From the NCBI GenBank assembly GCA_910574285.1, contig CAJTAL010000009.1:1-64000 (forward strand): DNA of 64,000 nucleotides, in the 5' to 3' direction. Positions 46,144 to 54,308 of the stretch are shown here, piece after piece. The position numbers and the translations under genes were made by a program. Positions within the stretch are counted from its first letter, which is position 1. Each line of letters begins with the position of its first letter. Under the pieces are notes generated by a model that saw nothing but the letters and a program-made list of their open reading frames with translations, searched no databases and was not told the DNA's origin. Source of the stretch: Lachnospiraceae bacterium. Its GTDB lineage: Bacteria > Bacillota > Clostridia > Lachnospirales > Lachnospiraceae.

Positions 46144-47124
46144 ATGAGTATGAATGGAATTGATATCAGTAGTTGGCAGAGAGGAATTGACCTGGCAGCG
46201 GTACCCTGTGAGTTTGTAGTCGTGAAAGCGACGGAAGGAACTTCTTACCTGAATCCATACTGCGGAGAGAATCTCAGACAGGCAGAAGGACAGGGGAAGA
46301 AACTGGGGGTATATCATTTTGCCGGAGGAGGAAATCCGAATGCCGAGGCAGAGTACTTCGTAGAAAATGTAAAGAATTGCATAGGAAAGGCGATACTGGT
46401 TCTGGACTGGGAAATTCAGAATGCGTCTAACGGAACAGAGTGGGCAAAGTCCTGGCTTGACAGAGTCTATGCGCTCACGCGGGTAAAACCTCTGATCTAT
46501 ATGAGTAACCATCTGGTGAACAGCCTCAATTGGAGCGAAGTGGCGGCCGCCGGTTACCGTCTGTGGAATGCCTATTACTTTAATTACGGAACGCCGATGG
46601 GCTACCGGCCGGATGCGCCGCTGCCCGAGAGACTGGGAGCCTGGGGTACGGCGGTTCTGTATCAATATACTTCAGAAGGAAATCTGGAGGGATACAGCGG
46701 GTATCTGGATCTGGATGTTTTCTATGGTACGCCCGGTGATTGGGACGCGTATGCCAGAATAGAAGACGGTTCACAGCCGAATCCGGCCCCGGCGCCGGAA
46801 CCGCAGCCGGATCCGGTCATTACCTACAAGATCCGGCGGGGTGATACCTTGAGTCAGATTGCGAGAAGATACGGAACCACCGTTGCGGCGTTGGCACAGC
46901 TTAATGGGATTTCAAATCCAAACCGGATCTATGCAGGCCAGGTTCTGCAGATACCTTCCGGATCTTCCGGAGGGGGACAGCCGACTTATTACGTGGTAAA
47001 GTGGGGCGACACTTTAAGCGGGATTGCCAACAGATTCGGTACGACTTACCAGAGGCTGATGCAGCTTAACGGGATCAGCAACCCGAATCGTATCTTCGCA
47101 GGACAGAGACTGCGGATTTATTAA
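46144..47124 (+). CDS. GH25 lysozyme with two LysM domains
   Basis: A 326-aa peptidoglycan hydrolase. Residues about 1-205 form a GH25 muramidase (MNGIDISSWQRGID, the acidic pair VLDWEIQ, and LGAWGTAVLYQYTS). A Pro-rich linker (PAPAPEPQPDP) leads to two LysM repeats (about 218-265 and 281-326; KIRRGDTLSQIARRYGT and VVKWGDTLSGIANRFGT), which bind glycan. There is no signal peptide, as in phage endolysins or spore/mother-cell lysins. The ATG at 46144 is well placed after GAAGGGAG. Its stop is 10 bases from that of the convergent upp gene. Confidence 0.92.
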   Translation: MSMNGIDISSWQRGIDLAAVPCEFVVVKATEGTSYLNPYCGENLRQAEGQGKKLGVYHFAGGGNPNAEAEYFVENVKNCIGKAILVLDWEIQNASNGTEWAKSWLDRVYALTRVKPLIYMSNHLVNSLNWSEVAAAGYRLWNAYYFNYGTPMGYRPDAPLPERLGAWGTAVLYQYTSEGNLEGYSGYLDLDVFYGTPGDWDAYARIEDGSQPNPAPAPEPQPDPVITYKIRRGDTLSQIARRYGTTVAALAQLNGISNPNRIYAGQVLQIPSGSSGGGQPTYYVVKWGDTLSGIANRFGTTYQRLMQLNGISNPNRIFAGQRLRIY

Positions 47125-47134
47125 TCAGGGGATA

Positions 47135-47764
47135 TTATTTTGTTCCGAAAATACGGTCTCCGGCATCTCCAAGTCCCGGAACGATATATTTGTGTTCGTT
47201 TAGACGGTCATCTAAAGCCCCGATATATAAGGCAACATCCGGATGTTCTTTTTGCATCCGTTCTACTCCCTCCGGGGCGGCGATGATGCACAGGAACCGG
47301 ATGTGTTTTACACCTTTGTCCTTCAGCATTTGTATGGCCGCGGCGCAGGAACCGCCGGTTGCCAGCATTGGGTCTACCACGAATACTTCGCGTTCGTCGC
47401 AGTCTGCCGGCAGCTTGCAGTAATATTCTATCGGTTCAAAGGTGTCGGGATCACGGTATAAACCAATGTGGCCGACCTTAGCGGCAGGAATCATCTTAAG
47501 AATGCCGTCTACCATCCCAAGCCCCGCCCTGAGGATTGGTACGATTGCCAGTTTCTTGCCGCTTAGTTCTTTTCCTGTCATCTCGCAGATGGGTGTTTTG
47601 ATCCGGATATCCTGTAATTTCAGATCTCTGGAAGCTTCATAACACATGAATGCGGCGATTTCACTTACAATTTCGCGGAATTCCTTTGAACCTACGTCTT
47701 CGCTGCGGATATAGTCGATTTTGTGCCGGATCAAAGGGTGATCCATGATCTGTACTTTAGCCAT
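47135..47764 (-). CDS. upp: Uracil phosphoribosyltransferase
   Basis: A 209-aa pyrimidine-salvage enzyme making UMP from uracil and PRPP. The PRPP motif is [23 protein letters not shown]; other hallmarks are [29 protein letters not shown] and [25 protein letters not shown]. The ATG at 47764 has GGAGGT at 47775-47780 (minus strand). The longer frame starting at 47812 runs through the ribosome binding site and is not the start. Confidence 0.97.
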   Translation of the reverse strand: MAKVQIMDHPLIRHKIDYIRSEDVGSKEFREIVSEIAAFMCYEASRDLKLQDIRIKTPICEMTGKELSGKKLAIVPILRAGLGMVDGILKMIPAAKVGHIGLYRDPDTFEPIEYYCKLPADCDEREVFVVDPMLATGGSCAAAIQMLKDKGVKHIRFLCIIAAPEGVERMQKEHPDVALYIGALDDRLNEHKYIVPGLGDAGDRIFGTK

Positions 47765-47846
47765 AGCTGTTTTTACCTCCTGAAAATGATTAGATTCTTC
47801 TGGTAACATCATATCATAGGAGGCCCTTGAATAACAGCTTAAAATA

Positions 47847-47878
47847 TCTTACTTTTACACTTACTTTAAAATCTTACT
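47847..47878. repeat. Three phased CTTACT repeats upstream of upp
   Basis: CTTACT occurs at 47848, 47860 and 47873, about 12-13 bp apart, in the AT-rich gap between the upp start and the tRNA promoter. They could be regulator sites for upp or the product of AT-rich sequence. Confidence 0.3.
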
Positions 47879-47896
47879 GCAAAATAAAAAAAACTC

Positions 47897-47924
47897 TTGC
47901 AAATATTGAAAAATTTGTTATAAT
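47897..47924 (+). promoter_or_regulatory. Promoter of tRNA-Thr
   Basis: TTGCAA (47897-47902) and TATAAT (47919-47924) with a 16-bp spacer, ending about 30 bases before the mature tRNA 5' end. Confidence 0.75.
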
Positions 47925-47955
47925 AATATTCGTGGCTGTCAGTGATGTGCCGTAA

Positions 47956-48028
47956 GCTGGAATAGCTCAGTCGGTAGAGCACTTCACTCGTAATGAAGGG
48001 GTCGTCGGTTCAAGTCCGATTTCCAGCT
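47956..48028 (+). tRNA. tRNA-Thr (anticodon CGT)
   Basis: The acceptor arms GCTGGAA (47956-47962) and TTCCAGC (48021-48027) pair perfectly. The D arm is GCTCAGTCGGTAGAGC, the anticodon arm CTTCA-CTCGTAA-TGAAG places CGT as anticodon (reads ACG), and the T arm is GTCGG-TTCAAGT-CCGAT. CCA is not encoded. It is a single tRNA gene with its own promoter and terminator. Confidence 0.96.
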
Positions 48029-48033
48029 TTTTT

Positions 48034-48076
48034 AAAAAAGTACTGAAAACTTACCAAAAGTGATCAGTACTTTTTT
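48034..48076 (+). terminator. Terminator after tRNA-Thr
   Basis: AAAAAAGTACTG (48034-48045) pairs with CAGTACTTTTTT (48065-48076), giving a 12-bp stem ending in a T-run. The remaining 99 bases before alaS hold no clear element besides AT-rich sequence. Confidence 0.85.
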
Positions 48077-48175
48077 GCTGATTAGTTCTTAGTTATATGA
48101 ATAATCCGGGACATGCATGAAAGAATCCGGGCGGGTTAGGCATATAAATTATATATATAAAATCAGGAGGATGTT

Positions 48176-50815
48176 ATGCAGAAATACGGAGTAAATGAAT
48201 TAAGAAGGATGTTTCTTGACTTCTTTGAGAGTAAAGAACATCTGAAGATGAAGAGTTTTTCGCTGGTACCGCACAATGATAAGAGTCTGCTGCTGATCAA
48301 TTCGGGAATGGCGCCTCTGAAACCTTATTTTACCGGACAGGAGATCCCGCCGAGGAGACGGGTGGCGACCTGCCAGAAGTGTATCCGGACAGGGGATATC
48401 GAGAACGTAGGAAAGACGGCAAGACACGGTACTTTCTTTGAGATGTTAGGTAACTTTTCCTTTGGAGATTATTTTAAAAGAGAATCTATCCACTGGACCT
48501 GGGAGTTTTTGACAGAAGTGGTAGGACTTGATCCGGACAGGCTGTATCCGTCTGTCTATCTGGAGGACGACGAAGCCTGGGAGATCTGGAATAAGGAGAT
48601 CGGGATCGCCGAAGACAGGATTTTCCGTTTTGGGAAAGAGGATAATTTCTGGGAACATGGTTCCGGTCCCTGCGGCCCTTGCTCCGAGGTCTATTATGAC
48701 CGCGGGGAGAAATATGGCTGCGGTAAACCGGATTGTACGGTAGGCTGCGAATGCGACCGTTATATGGAGATCTGGAATAACGTATTTACACAGTTTGATA
48801 ACGACGGGAACAATCATTATACGGAACTGGAGCAGAAGAATATAGATACCGGTATGGGATTGGAGCGTCTGGCATGTATCGTGCAGGAAGTTGATTCCAT
48901 GTTCGATATCGATACGATCAAGAAGTTGAGAGAACATGTCTGCTCGCTTGCAGGGGTGGAATATGAAAAAGACGCGAAAAGCGATGTGTCAATCCGTGTC
49001 ATCACGGACCATATCCGTTCGGTTACTTTCATGATCTCGGATGGAATCATGCCTTCGAATGAAGGAAGAGGGTATGTTCTCAGACGTCTCCTGCGCCGGG
49101 CATGCCGTCACGGAAGAATTCTCGGTATCAAGGGAGAGTTCCTTGTGACCCTTGCCAATACGGTGATTGAAGGCTCTAAGGACGGCTATCCGGAGTTGGA
49201 TGAAAAGAAGGAATTTATCTTTAAGGTCGTGGCGAAAGAAGAAGAGCAGTTTAACAGGACGATAGATCAGGGATTGTCAATTCTCTCCGAGATGGAAAGG
49301 GAAATGGAGACAAAGGGTGAGAAGAGACTCGCAGGTACGGATGCGTTCAAATTATATGATACATTTGGGTTCCCGCTGGATCTTACGAAGGAAATACTGG
49401 AAGAAAAGGGTCTGTCCGTAGATGAGAAAGGATTCCACGAGGCGATGGAAGTCCAGAGAAAGACGGCAAGGGATGCGCGTGAAGTGACGAATTATATGGG
49501 AGCCGACGTGACGGTCTATGAGTCTATTGATCCAAGTATCACGACGGAGTTCGTCGGCTATGAGAACCTTACGTATGATTCCAGGGTTACGGTGCTTACG
49601 ACGGATACCGAGCTGACAGACGCGCTCTCAGACGGGGAGAAGGGAACCATCTTCGTAGAACAGACACCGTTCTATGCCACCAGCGGCGGCCAGGAAGCCG
49701 ATAGGGGAGTGATCCGCACGGCGGACGGGGAATTTAAGGTGGAAGACGTCGTGAAGCTCTTAGGCGGGAAATTCGGCCATATCGGGCATGTGACAAAGGG
49801 TATGATCAAAGTCGGAGATACGGTGACTCTTAGCGTGGATCAGGAGAACCGCGCATGTTCGGCCAATAATCACAGTGCGACGCACCTGCTTCATAAAGCG
49901 CTGCGTATCGTTCTGGGCAATCATGTAGAGCAGGCAGGGTCCTCCGTGAATGCGGACAGGCTCAGATTCGACTTTACACATTTTTCTGCACTGACGGCAG
50001 AGGAATTGAAGAGAGTAGAGGAGATCGTTAACGATCAGATCAGGAAAGATCTGTCCGTAAAGGTAGAGAATCTTCCGATTGAGGAAGCGAGAAAGACCGG
50101 GGCGGCGGCGTTATTCGGTGAGAAATACGGCGATATCGTAAGGGTTGTCAGTATGGGAGACTTCTCCGTTGAATTCTGCGGCGGTACGCATGTGCCGAAT
50201 ACGGGATCTATCACGGCGTTTAAGATTCTCTCCGAGACCGGCGTTGCAGCCGGCATCCGAAGGATAGAGGCGCTGACGTCCAAGGGACTCCTTGCGTATT
50301 ATAATGAGCTGGAGCGTTCACTTCACGATACGGCGAAGCTTTTAAAGGCGACACCGGAGAAGCTGATGGAGAAGGTGGAACATCTCCTGGCGGAGAACAA
50401 GACGCTTCGGGGCGAGGTGGACAGCCTGAAGAGTAAACTTGCAAAAGACGCCGCAAAAGATATCATGAATCAGGTAACGGAGATCAAGGGAGTGAAGTTC
50501 CTTGCCGCAAAGGTTGAGGACGTGGATATGAATGGTCTTCGGGATCTTGGCGACCAGTTTAAAGAGAAGTTAGGCGAAGGTGTTATCATGCTGGCATCGG
50601 CCTCAGCCGGCAAAGTGAGCCTGGTTGCCATGGCGACGAAGGAAGCCATGGATAAGGGAGCGCATGCAGGCAATCTGATCAAGGCGTCCGCAGCCTGTGT
50701 CGGCGGAGGCGGCGGAGGAAGACCGAATATGGCTCAGGCCGGCGGAAAGAACCCGGATGGTATCGACGCGGCGCTTACGAAGGCGCAGGAAGTATTGGAA
50801 AGCCAGTTGAGTTAA
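48176..50815 (+). CDS. alaS: Alanine-tRNA ligase
   Basis: An 879-aa class II synthetase charging tRNA-Ala. The catalytic domain begins with FLDFFESKEHLKMKSFSLVP and includes NSGMAPLKPYFTGQ and RACRHGRILG. The editing domain has the zinc ligands HSATHLLHKAL and CGGTHVPNTGSI. The C-terminal part has a coiled coil (KLMEKVEHLLAENKTL) and the glycine-rich C-Ala domain with GGGGGGRPNMAQAGG. AGGAGG precedes the ATG. No T-box leader is visible. Confidence 0.97.
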   Translation: MQKYGVNELRRMFLDFFESKEHLKMKSFSLVPHNDKSLLLINSGMAPLKPYFTGQEIPPRRRVATCQKCIRTGDIENVGKTARHGTFFEMLGNFSFGDYFKRESIHWTWEFLTEVVGLDPDRLYPSVYLEDDEAWEIWNKEIGIAEDRIFRFGKEDNFWEHGSGPCGPCSEVYYDRGEKYGCGKPDCTVGCECDRYMEIWNNVFTQFDNDGNNHYTELEQKNIDTGMGLERLACIVQEVDSMFDIDTIKKLREHVCSLAGVEYEKDAKSDVSIRVITDHIRSVTFMISDGIMPSNEGRGYVLRRLLRRACRHGRILGIKGEFLVTLANTVIEGSKDGYPELDEKKEFIFKVVAKEEEQFNRTIDQGLSILSEMEREMETKGEKRLAGTDAFKLYDTFGFPLDLTKEILEEKGLSVDEKGFHEAMEVQRKTARDAREVTNYMGADVTVYESIDPSITTEFVGYENLTYDSRVTVLTTDTELTDALSDGEKGTIFVEQTPFYATSGGQEADRGVIRTADGEFKVEDVVKLLGGKFGHIGHVTKGMIKVGDTVTLSVDQENRACSANNHSATHLLHKALRIVLGNHVEQAGSSVNADRLRFDFTHFSALTAEELKRVEEIVNDQIRKDLSVKVENLPIEEARKTGAAALFGEKYGDIVRVVSMGDFSVEFCGGTHVPNTGSITAFKILSETGVAAGIRRIEALTSKGLLAYYNELERSLHDTAKLLKATPEKLMEKVEHLLAENKTLRGEVDSLKSKLAKDAAKDIMNQVTEIKGVKFLAAKVEDVDMNGLRDLGDQFKEKLGEGVIMLASASAGKVSLVAMATKEAMDKGAHAGNLIKASAACVGGGGGGRPNMAQAGGKNPDGIDAALTKAQEVLESQLS

Positions 50816-50878
50816 AAAGTACCAGAACTGGAAATATGACGAAATAGCCGAAATATAGCCTAAATACCGAAAAAAATA

Positions 50879-50906
50879 TTGACGTAATGGAAATATGTGT
50901 TATAAT
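50879..50906 (+). promoter_or_regulatory. Promoter of rpsU
   Basis: TTGACG (50879-50884) and TATAAT (50901-50906) separated by 16 bp, in the gap after alaS. Confidence 0.7.
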
Positions 50907-50984
50907 CTTATGTAGTGCAAGAAAAATACCCGATCAGTCGTATATTGCACAATATGGACTGGAGGGGAGGTTAGGTGTGAGAGT

Positions 50985-51161
50985 ATGTCAAATGTAATCG
51001 TTAAAGAAAACGAGACGTTAGATAGCGCTTTACGCAGATTCAAAAGAAATTGCGCAAAGGCTGGGATTCAGCAGGAGATTCGTAAGAGAGAGCATTACGA
51101 AAAACCAAGCGTAAGACGTAAGAAAAAGTCTGAAGCGGCTAGAAAACGCAAGTATAACTAA
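50985..51161 (+). CDS. rpsU: 30S ribosomal protein S21
   Basis: A 58-aa basic protein beginning [20 protein letters not shown] and ending in a Lys/Arg-rich tail ([15 protein letters not shown]), the full length of bacterial S21. It joins the 30S platform near the anti-Shine-Dalgarno end of 16S rRNA. A very strong purine run (GGAGGGGAGG, 50961-50970) lies 14 bases upstream of the ATG, slightly far, with GGTGTGAGAG nearer. It is monocistronic with its own promoter and terminator. Confidence 0.97.
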   Translation: MSNVIVKENETLDSALRRFKRNCAKAGIQQEIRKREHYEKPSVRRKKKSEAARKRKYN

Positions 51162-51174
51162 TAATGTGCAATGA

Positions 51175-51204
51175 ACAGGGCGTCTGAGGACGCCCTGTTT
51201 TTTT
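51175..51204 (+). terminator. Terminator after rpsU
   Basis: A perfect 10-bp GC-rich stem, ACAGGGCGTC (51175-51184) with GACGCCCTGT (51189-51198), tetraloop TGAG and seven Ts ending at the stop codon of the convergent MFS gene. Confidence 0.92.
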
Positions 51205-52454
51205 CAGTGCCGGGGCACAAATCTTTTGAAAATATTTCTTGTGCGGACAGCAATCGTAAGAGATACAATACCGGAAAATAAAACAACAGCATATTCGTAT
51301 CCTTTACAGATTTCGAACAGAATGCCATAGAGCGCGTTGCCCAATGGCTGTGCGCACATAGAAACGGTGAGAATAACGGCAATTACCTTTCCGATGAGTT
51401 TTTGCGGAGTTTCTGCCTGGATAAAGGACATCATCTGTATGCTAAAAACAGTTGAAAATACCATGATGGCAAAGCAACATACGGTTAAGACGATATAATT
51501 GATCATGCCGGATGAAAACAGCATCAAAGAGGCGCCGATTGGAAACACGCATGCTGCGCTGGCGATGATCAGACTGCCTGAGCGATGAACCGAAAGTTTA
51601 TTTGCGAAAAGACCTGCCCCGATACCTCCTGTCAATCCGCCTGCCGCTAGTGCACCTTCTGCAAAGCCGTATAGTTTGTTTGCCTGTGAAGATTCTAAAT
51701 TTAATACCTCTGTTATCAGATATGGCAATGCGACAATAATCATGGCAGAGAGGAACAGATTGATTCCGCAGACTACGAGAAGAGCCTTTCTGATCACAGG
51801 CTTTTCCTTCTGGATAAAGCGGATACTCTCTGCAAAATCAGTTCTGACGATCTTCCATATGCTGCCTTTTGAAGCTTGCTTCCGGAACGGTATTTTGATG
51901 AAAATTTCCATAACCGCCGATAAGATAAAACACACCGAGCAGACCCATAATACAGGCTCTAATCCATATGCACTGTATAGAATGCCTCCGAGTACGGGAC
52001 CTGTTAAGGATGCGAAAGAACTGACAGTATTGATGATGGAATTTGCCGCCATGAAATTATCCTGATCAACGAGGGCAGGGATGCTTGCCTGTACGGACGG
52101 CTGATATGCGCCCGCGATACCATACAGAAGCATCAGAGTAACGGTCAGAAGGAGAATAAGATTTACTTCATTCATGAGCAGGGAAAAGGCTATGATAATT
52201 GCTGCCGTAATAAAATCCAATACCACCATAATATTTCTTTTGTTAACTCTGTCTGCGACGATACCGCCCACAAGCGACAATAGTATGGCGGGAATAAAGG
52301 CACATGCTGTAACGGTTCCGTAGAGCGCGGATGATCCCGTCAAATTTAGTAAATACAGCGGCAGCGCAAATCTTATCGTTGCATTGCCAAACAGAGAGAT
52401 GATCTGGCCGATGACAACTAACGTAAAATCTTTTGAAAATAATTTTTGTTTCAT
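51204..52454 (-). CDS. MFS transporter (multidrug efflux-like)
   Basis: A 416-aa protein with about twelve membrane helices, of the MFS group annotated as enterobactin/macrolide-type exporters. It begins with KDFTLVVIGQIISLFGNATIRFALPLYLL and has the loop 2-3 motif GGIVADRVNKRNIMVVLDF with the conserved D-R-x-x-R-like pattern (DRVNKR). GGAGGT lies before the ATG. A TetR gene is upstream on the same strand, and operator-like sequences lie before both, so it is probably a regulated drug pump. Confidence 0.92.
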   Translation of the reverse strand: MKQKLFSKDFTLVVIGQIISLFGNATIRFALPLYLLNLTGSSALYGTVTACAFIPAILLSLVGGIVADRVNKRNIMVVLDFITAAIIIAFSLLMNEVNLILLLTVTLMLLYGIAGAYQPSVQASIPALVDQDNFMAANSIINTVSSFASLTGPVLGGILYSAYGLEPVLWVCSVCFILSAVMEIFIKIPFRKQASKGSIWKIVRTDFAESIRFIQKEKPVIRKALLVVCGINLFLSAMIIVALPYLITEVLNLESSQANKLYGFAEGALAAGGLTGGIGAGLFANKLSVHRSGSLIIASAACVFPIGASLMLFSSGMINYIVLTVCCFAIMVFSTVFSIQMMSFIQAETPQKLIGKVIAVILTVSMCAQPLGNALYGILFEICKGYEYAVVLFSGIVSLTIAVRTRNIFKRFVPRH

Positions 52455-52538
52455 TTTTCAAACCTCCGTTTTTGTTATATTCCCGCAAAACATCGAGTCT
52501 CTGTATCCTTCGCTTCGCGGAATCTTTTTTGAATCATA

Positions 52539-52557
52539 ATACCGCACGACGGTATGT
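52539..52557. promoter_or_regulatory. Operator-like palindrome before the MFS gene
   Basis: ATACCG-CACGA-CGGTAT (52539-52555) followed by GT. The half-site GGTATGT resembles the arms of the sites before the TetR gene, although the arm spacing differs. It overlaps a possible minus-strand -10 (TATTAT). Confidence 0.5.
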
Positions 52558-52584
52558 ATGTGATTAAAAATATATCTGCCCGCA

Positions 52585-53253
52585 TTACCGGGCAGAGCTT
52601 TGCCTGCTTTTTGTATAGATAGACGTCAGTTCCTGCAATCTTTCTAACATCTCTTTGTCTACAATATCCAGCCCAAAGCCTCGTAGCATCTGATCAAATA
52701 CCATAAACTTGCAGTAAGTTTCTTTCTCGGAACTGTCAAATATCATAGGGTTCATCCAGACATTTGCTGCAAGTAAAATCAGTTCCGCAAGCTGCTTTGG
52801 ATAATCGGTTTTGACAGAACAGTCTTCAATACCCTGTTCAATAATCGGCAGAATATAATCAGGCGCCGCTTCTTCTATCGTTTCATGCAAAAGGCTGGAA
52901 AGAAGTTTTGAATTACTGTGAAAATTCGGGGCAACCGTAAAAATATCGTTCTGTACCGGCCGGTTGATGGACTCCTTGAAAATAGTTTTCAGCTTTTCCT
53001 TTCCGCTAAGACCGGGACAGTCACGGATGGCGGCAAGCATCTGATTAGATTTTGCCGTCATTCTGTCTGAAACAGCCATTAAAATATCTTCCTTTGACTT
53101 AAAGTGATGATAGATGGCGCCTTTGCTGAGACCTCCCAAATGATCTATAATATCCTGAATAGAGGTATGCTCATATCCTTTTTCCATAAACCGGCGGAAA
53201 GCTACATCTAATATTAAATTGATGGTTTCTTCAGGATGCTTATTCCTGGCCAC
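52585..53253 (-). CDS. TetR/AcrR-family regulator of the MFS pump
   Basis: A 222-aa regulator with N-terminal helix-turn-helix (INLILDVAFRRFMEKGYEHTS, then LSKGAIYHHFKSKEDIL). The C-terminal ligand domain is not diagnostic. It is followed on the same strand by the MFS gene after 130 bases. Two palindromes sit in its own promoter. Autorepression together with control of the pump is the likely arrangement. Confidence 0.9.
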   Translation of the reverse strand: MARNKHPEETINLILDVAFRRFMEKGYEHTSIQDIIDHLGGLSKGAIYHHFKSKEDILMAVSDRMTAKSNQMLAAIRDCPGLSGKEKLKTIFKESINRPVQNDIFTVAPNFHSNSKLLSSLLHETIEEAAPDYILPIIEQGIEDCSVKTDYPKQLAELILLAANVWMNPMIFDSSEKETYCKFMVFDQMLRGFGLDIVDKEMLERLQELTSIYTKSRQSSAR

Positions 53254-53271
53254 TGTCTCCTTGCCTCCTTA

Positions 53272-53322
53272 ACATACTTTTAGTATGTATTTACATTAAC
53301 ATACCGATGGTAGGTTTGTCAA
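53272..53322 (-). promoter_or_regulatory. TetR gene promoter with two operators
   Basis: On the minus strand TTGACA (53317-53322) and TAATGT (53293-53298) are 18 bp apart. ACATACC-GAT-GGTAGGT (53299-53315, one arm mismatch) fills the spacer, and ACATACT-TTT-AGTATGT (53272-53288, perfect) covers the start region. The two sites are 27 bp apart centre to centre. Confidence 0.7.
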
Positions 53323-53326
53323 GCTT

Positions 53327-54094
53327 TTACTGAACGGTTCCTTCCGGCCTGTCACGCACGCCGATGATAAACAGGCGGTGTGTCGGTACGCTCGTACATG
53401 TAGCCAGAGTAATCAGAGAATCCTGCTCATTCGGCGTATACTGGTCATTAAAGTAAGCAGGTGAAAGTCCGATGCTTCTGAGATCGTTCAGATATTGATT
53501 CCTTCCGTCCGGCGTATTAAAGTCATAGCTTGCCGGGATATACCGGTCGTCAAATTCCAGCGCCGCATAGATGTGGTATTTGATCGCCTGGTCAGGAAGA
53601 TATATATTGATCTCCGTGTTTCCGCGGAAGAACTCTTCACTGTCAAAGTTATGTAAACTTCCGAACATAGACTTATCCCGCATGTTATGACCATAGATTA
53701 CCGTGTTAAAATCCATAAAATTCTGGTTGTTGATATTCTCTGTATAGATAGATCCCGGAAGTCCCGCCGCCCCTTCAAACGTTGTATTCAGATAATCAAT
53801 ACTGTTGTCGGCGCTTTGAAGAATCGGATAGGAAACCTGGGTTCCGGGTATCTCGATGTAAGCGTATACGTCAGGGTTGACTGCCTTTAGTTCATCGAAG
53901 TTCACCGGGATAACCACCGGCTCCGGTTCCGGCTCCGGCTCCGGTTCGGGTTCTGCTACCTGCACTGGTTCCGGCTTCTTTGTAACCGCCGGTTCTTTCT
54001 CTTTTTCAAAAAATGATTTGTATCCTATTATCCCTATCAGTATTGTGATCAATAATGTCAGGATGACAAGTTCCGCTACTTTAATCTTTTTCAA
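53327..54094 (-). CDS. Class B sortase
   Basis: A 255-aa membrane-anchored transpeptidase. N-terminal helix (about 8-25), a spacer with the (EP)n stretch AEPEPEPEPEPEPV, and a sortase domain with catalytic His in TVIYGHNMRDKSMFGSL, Cys in LITLATCTS and Arg in HRLFIIGVR. The YGHNM...SMFG pattern is that of class B. It lies divergent from a gene whose product ends in an APKTG sorting signal, which it probably anchors, as clostridial SrtB enzymes accept (S/P)PxTG-like motifs. Confidence 0.92.
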   Translation of the reverse strand: MKKIKVAELVILTLLITILIGIIGYKSFFEKEKEPAVTKKPEPVQVAEPEPEPEPEPEPVVIPVNFDELKAVNPDVYAYIEIPGTQVSYPILQSADNSIDYLNTTFEGAAGLPGSIYTENINNQNFMDFNTVIYGHNMRDKSMFGSLHNFDSEEFFRGNTEINIYLPDQAIKYHIYAALEFDDRYIPASYDFNTPDGRNQYLNDLRSIGLSPAYFNDQYTPNEQDSLITLATCTSVPTHRLFIIGVRDRPEGTVQ

Positions 54095-54308
54095 AATCTT
54101 CTTCTCCTTTCAAAATCAACCTTATAATTCTCTCCTAATAATATAATCGTTTGTTGTTTGATAATCAACCCCTAACCCGGATAAAACGCAAATATAAAAC
54201 GAAAATAGTGACGGTGCAATACTTGAAATATATGGGAAATCGTGTTAAAGTGAAGTAGTACCAAGTAGGAACATTATAATTTAATAAGGGGCAAAAGGAG
54301 GAGTTTGA

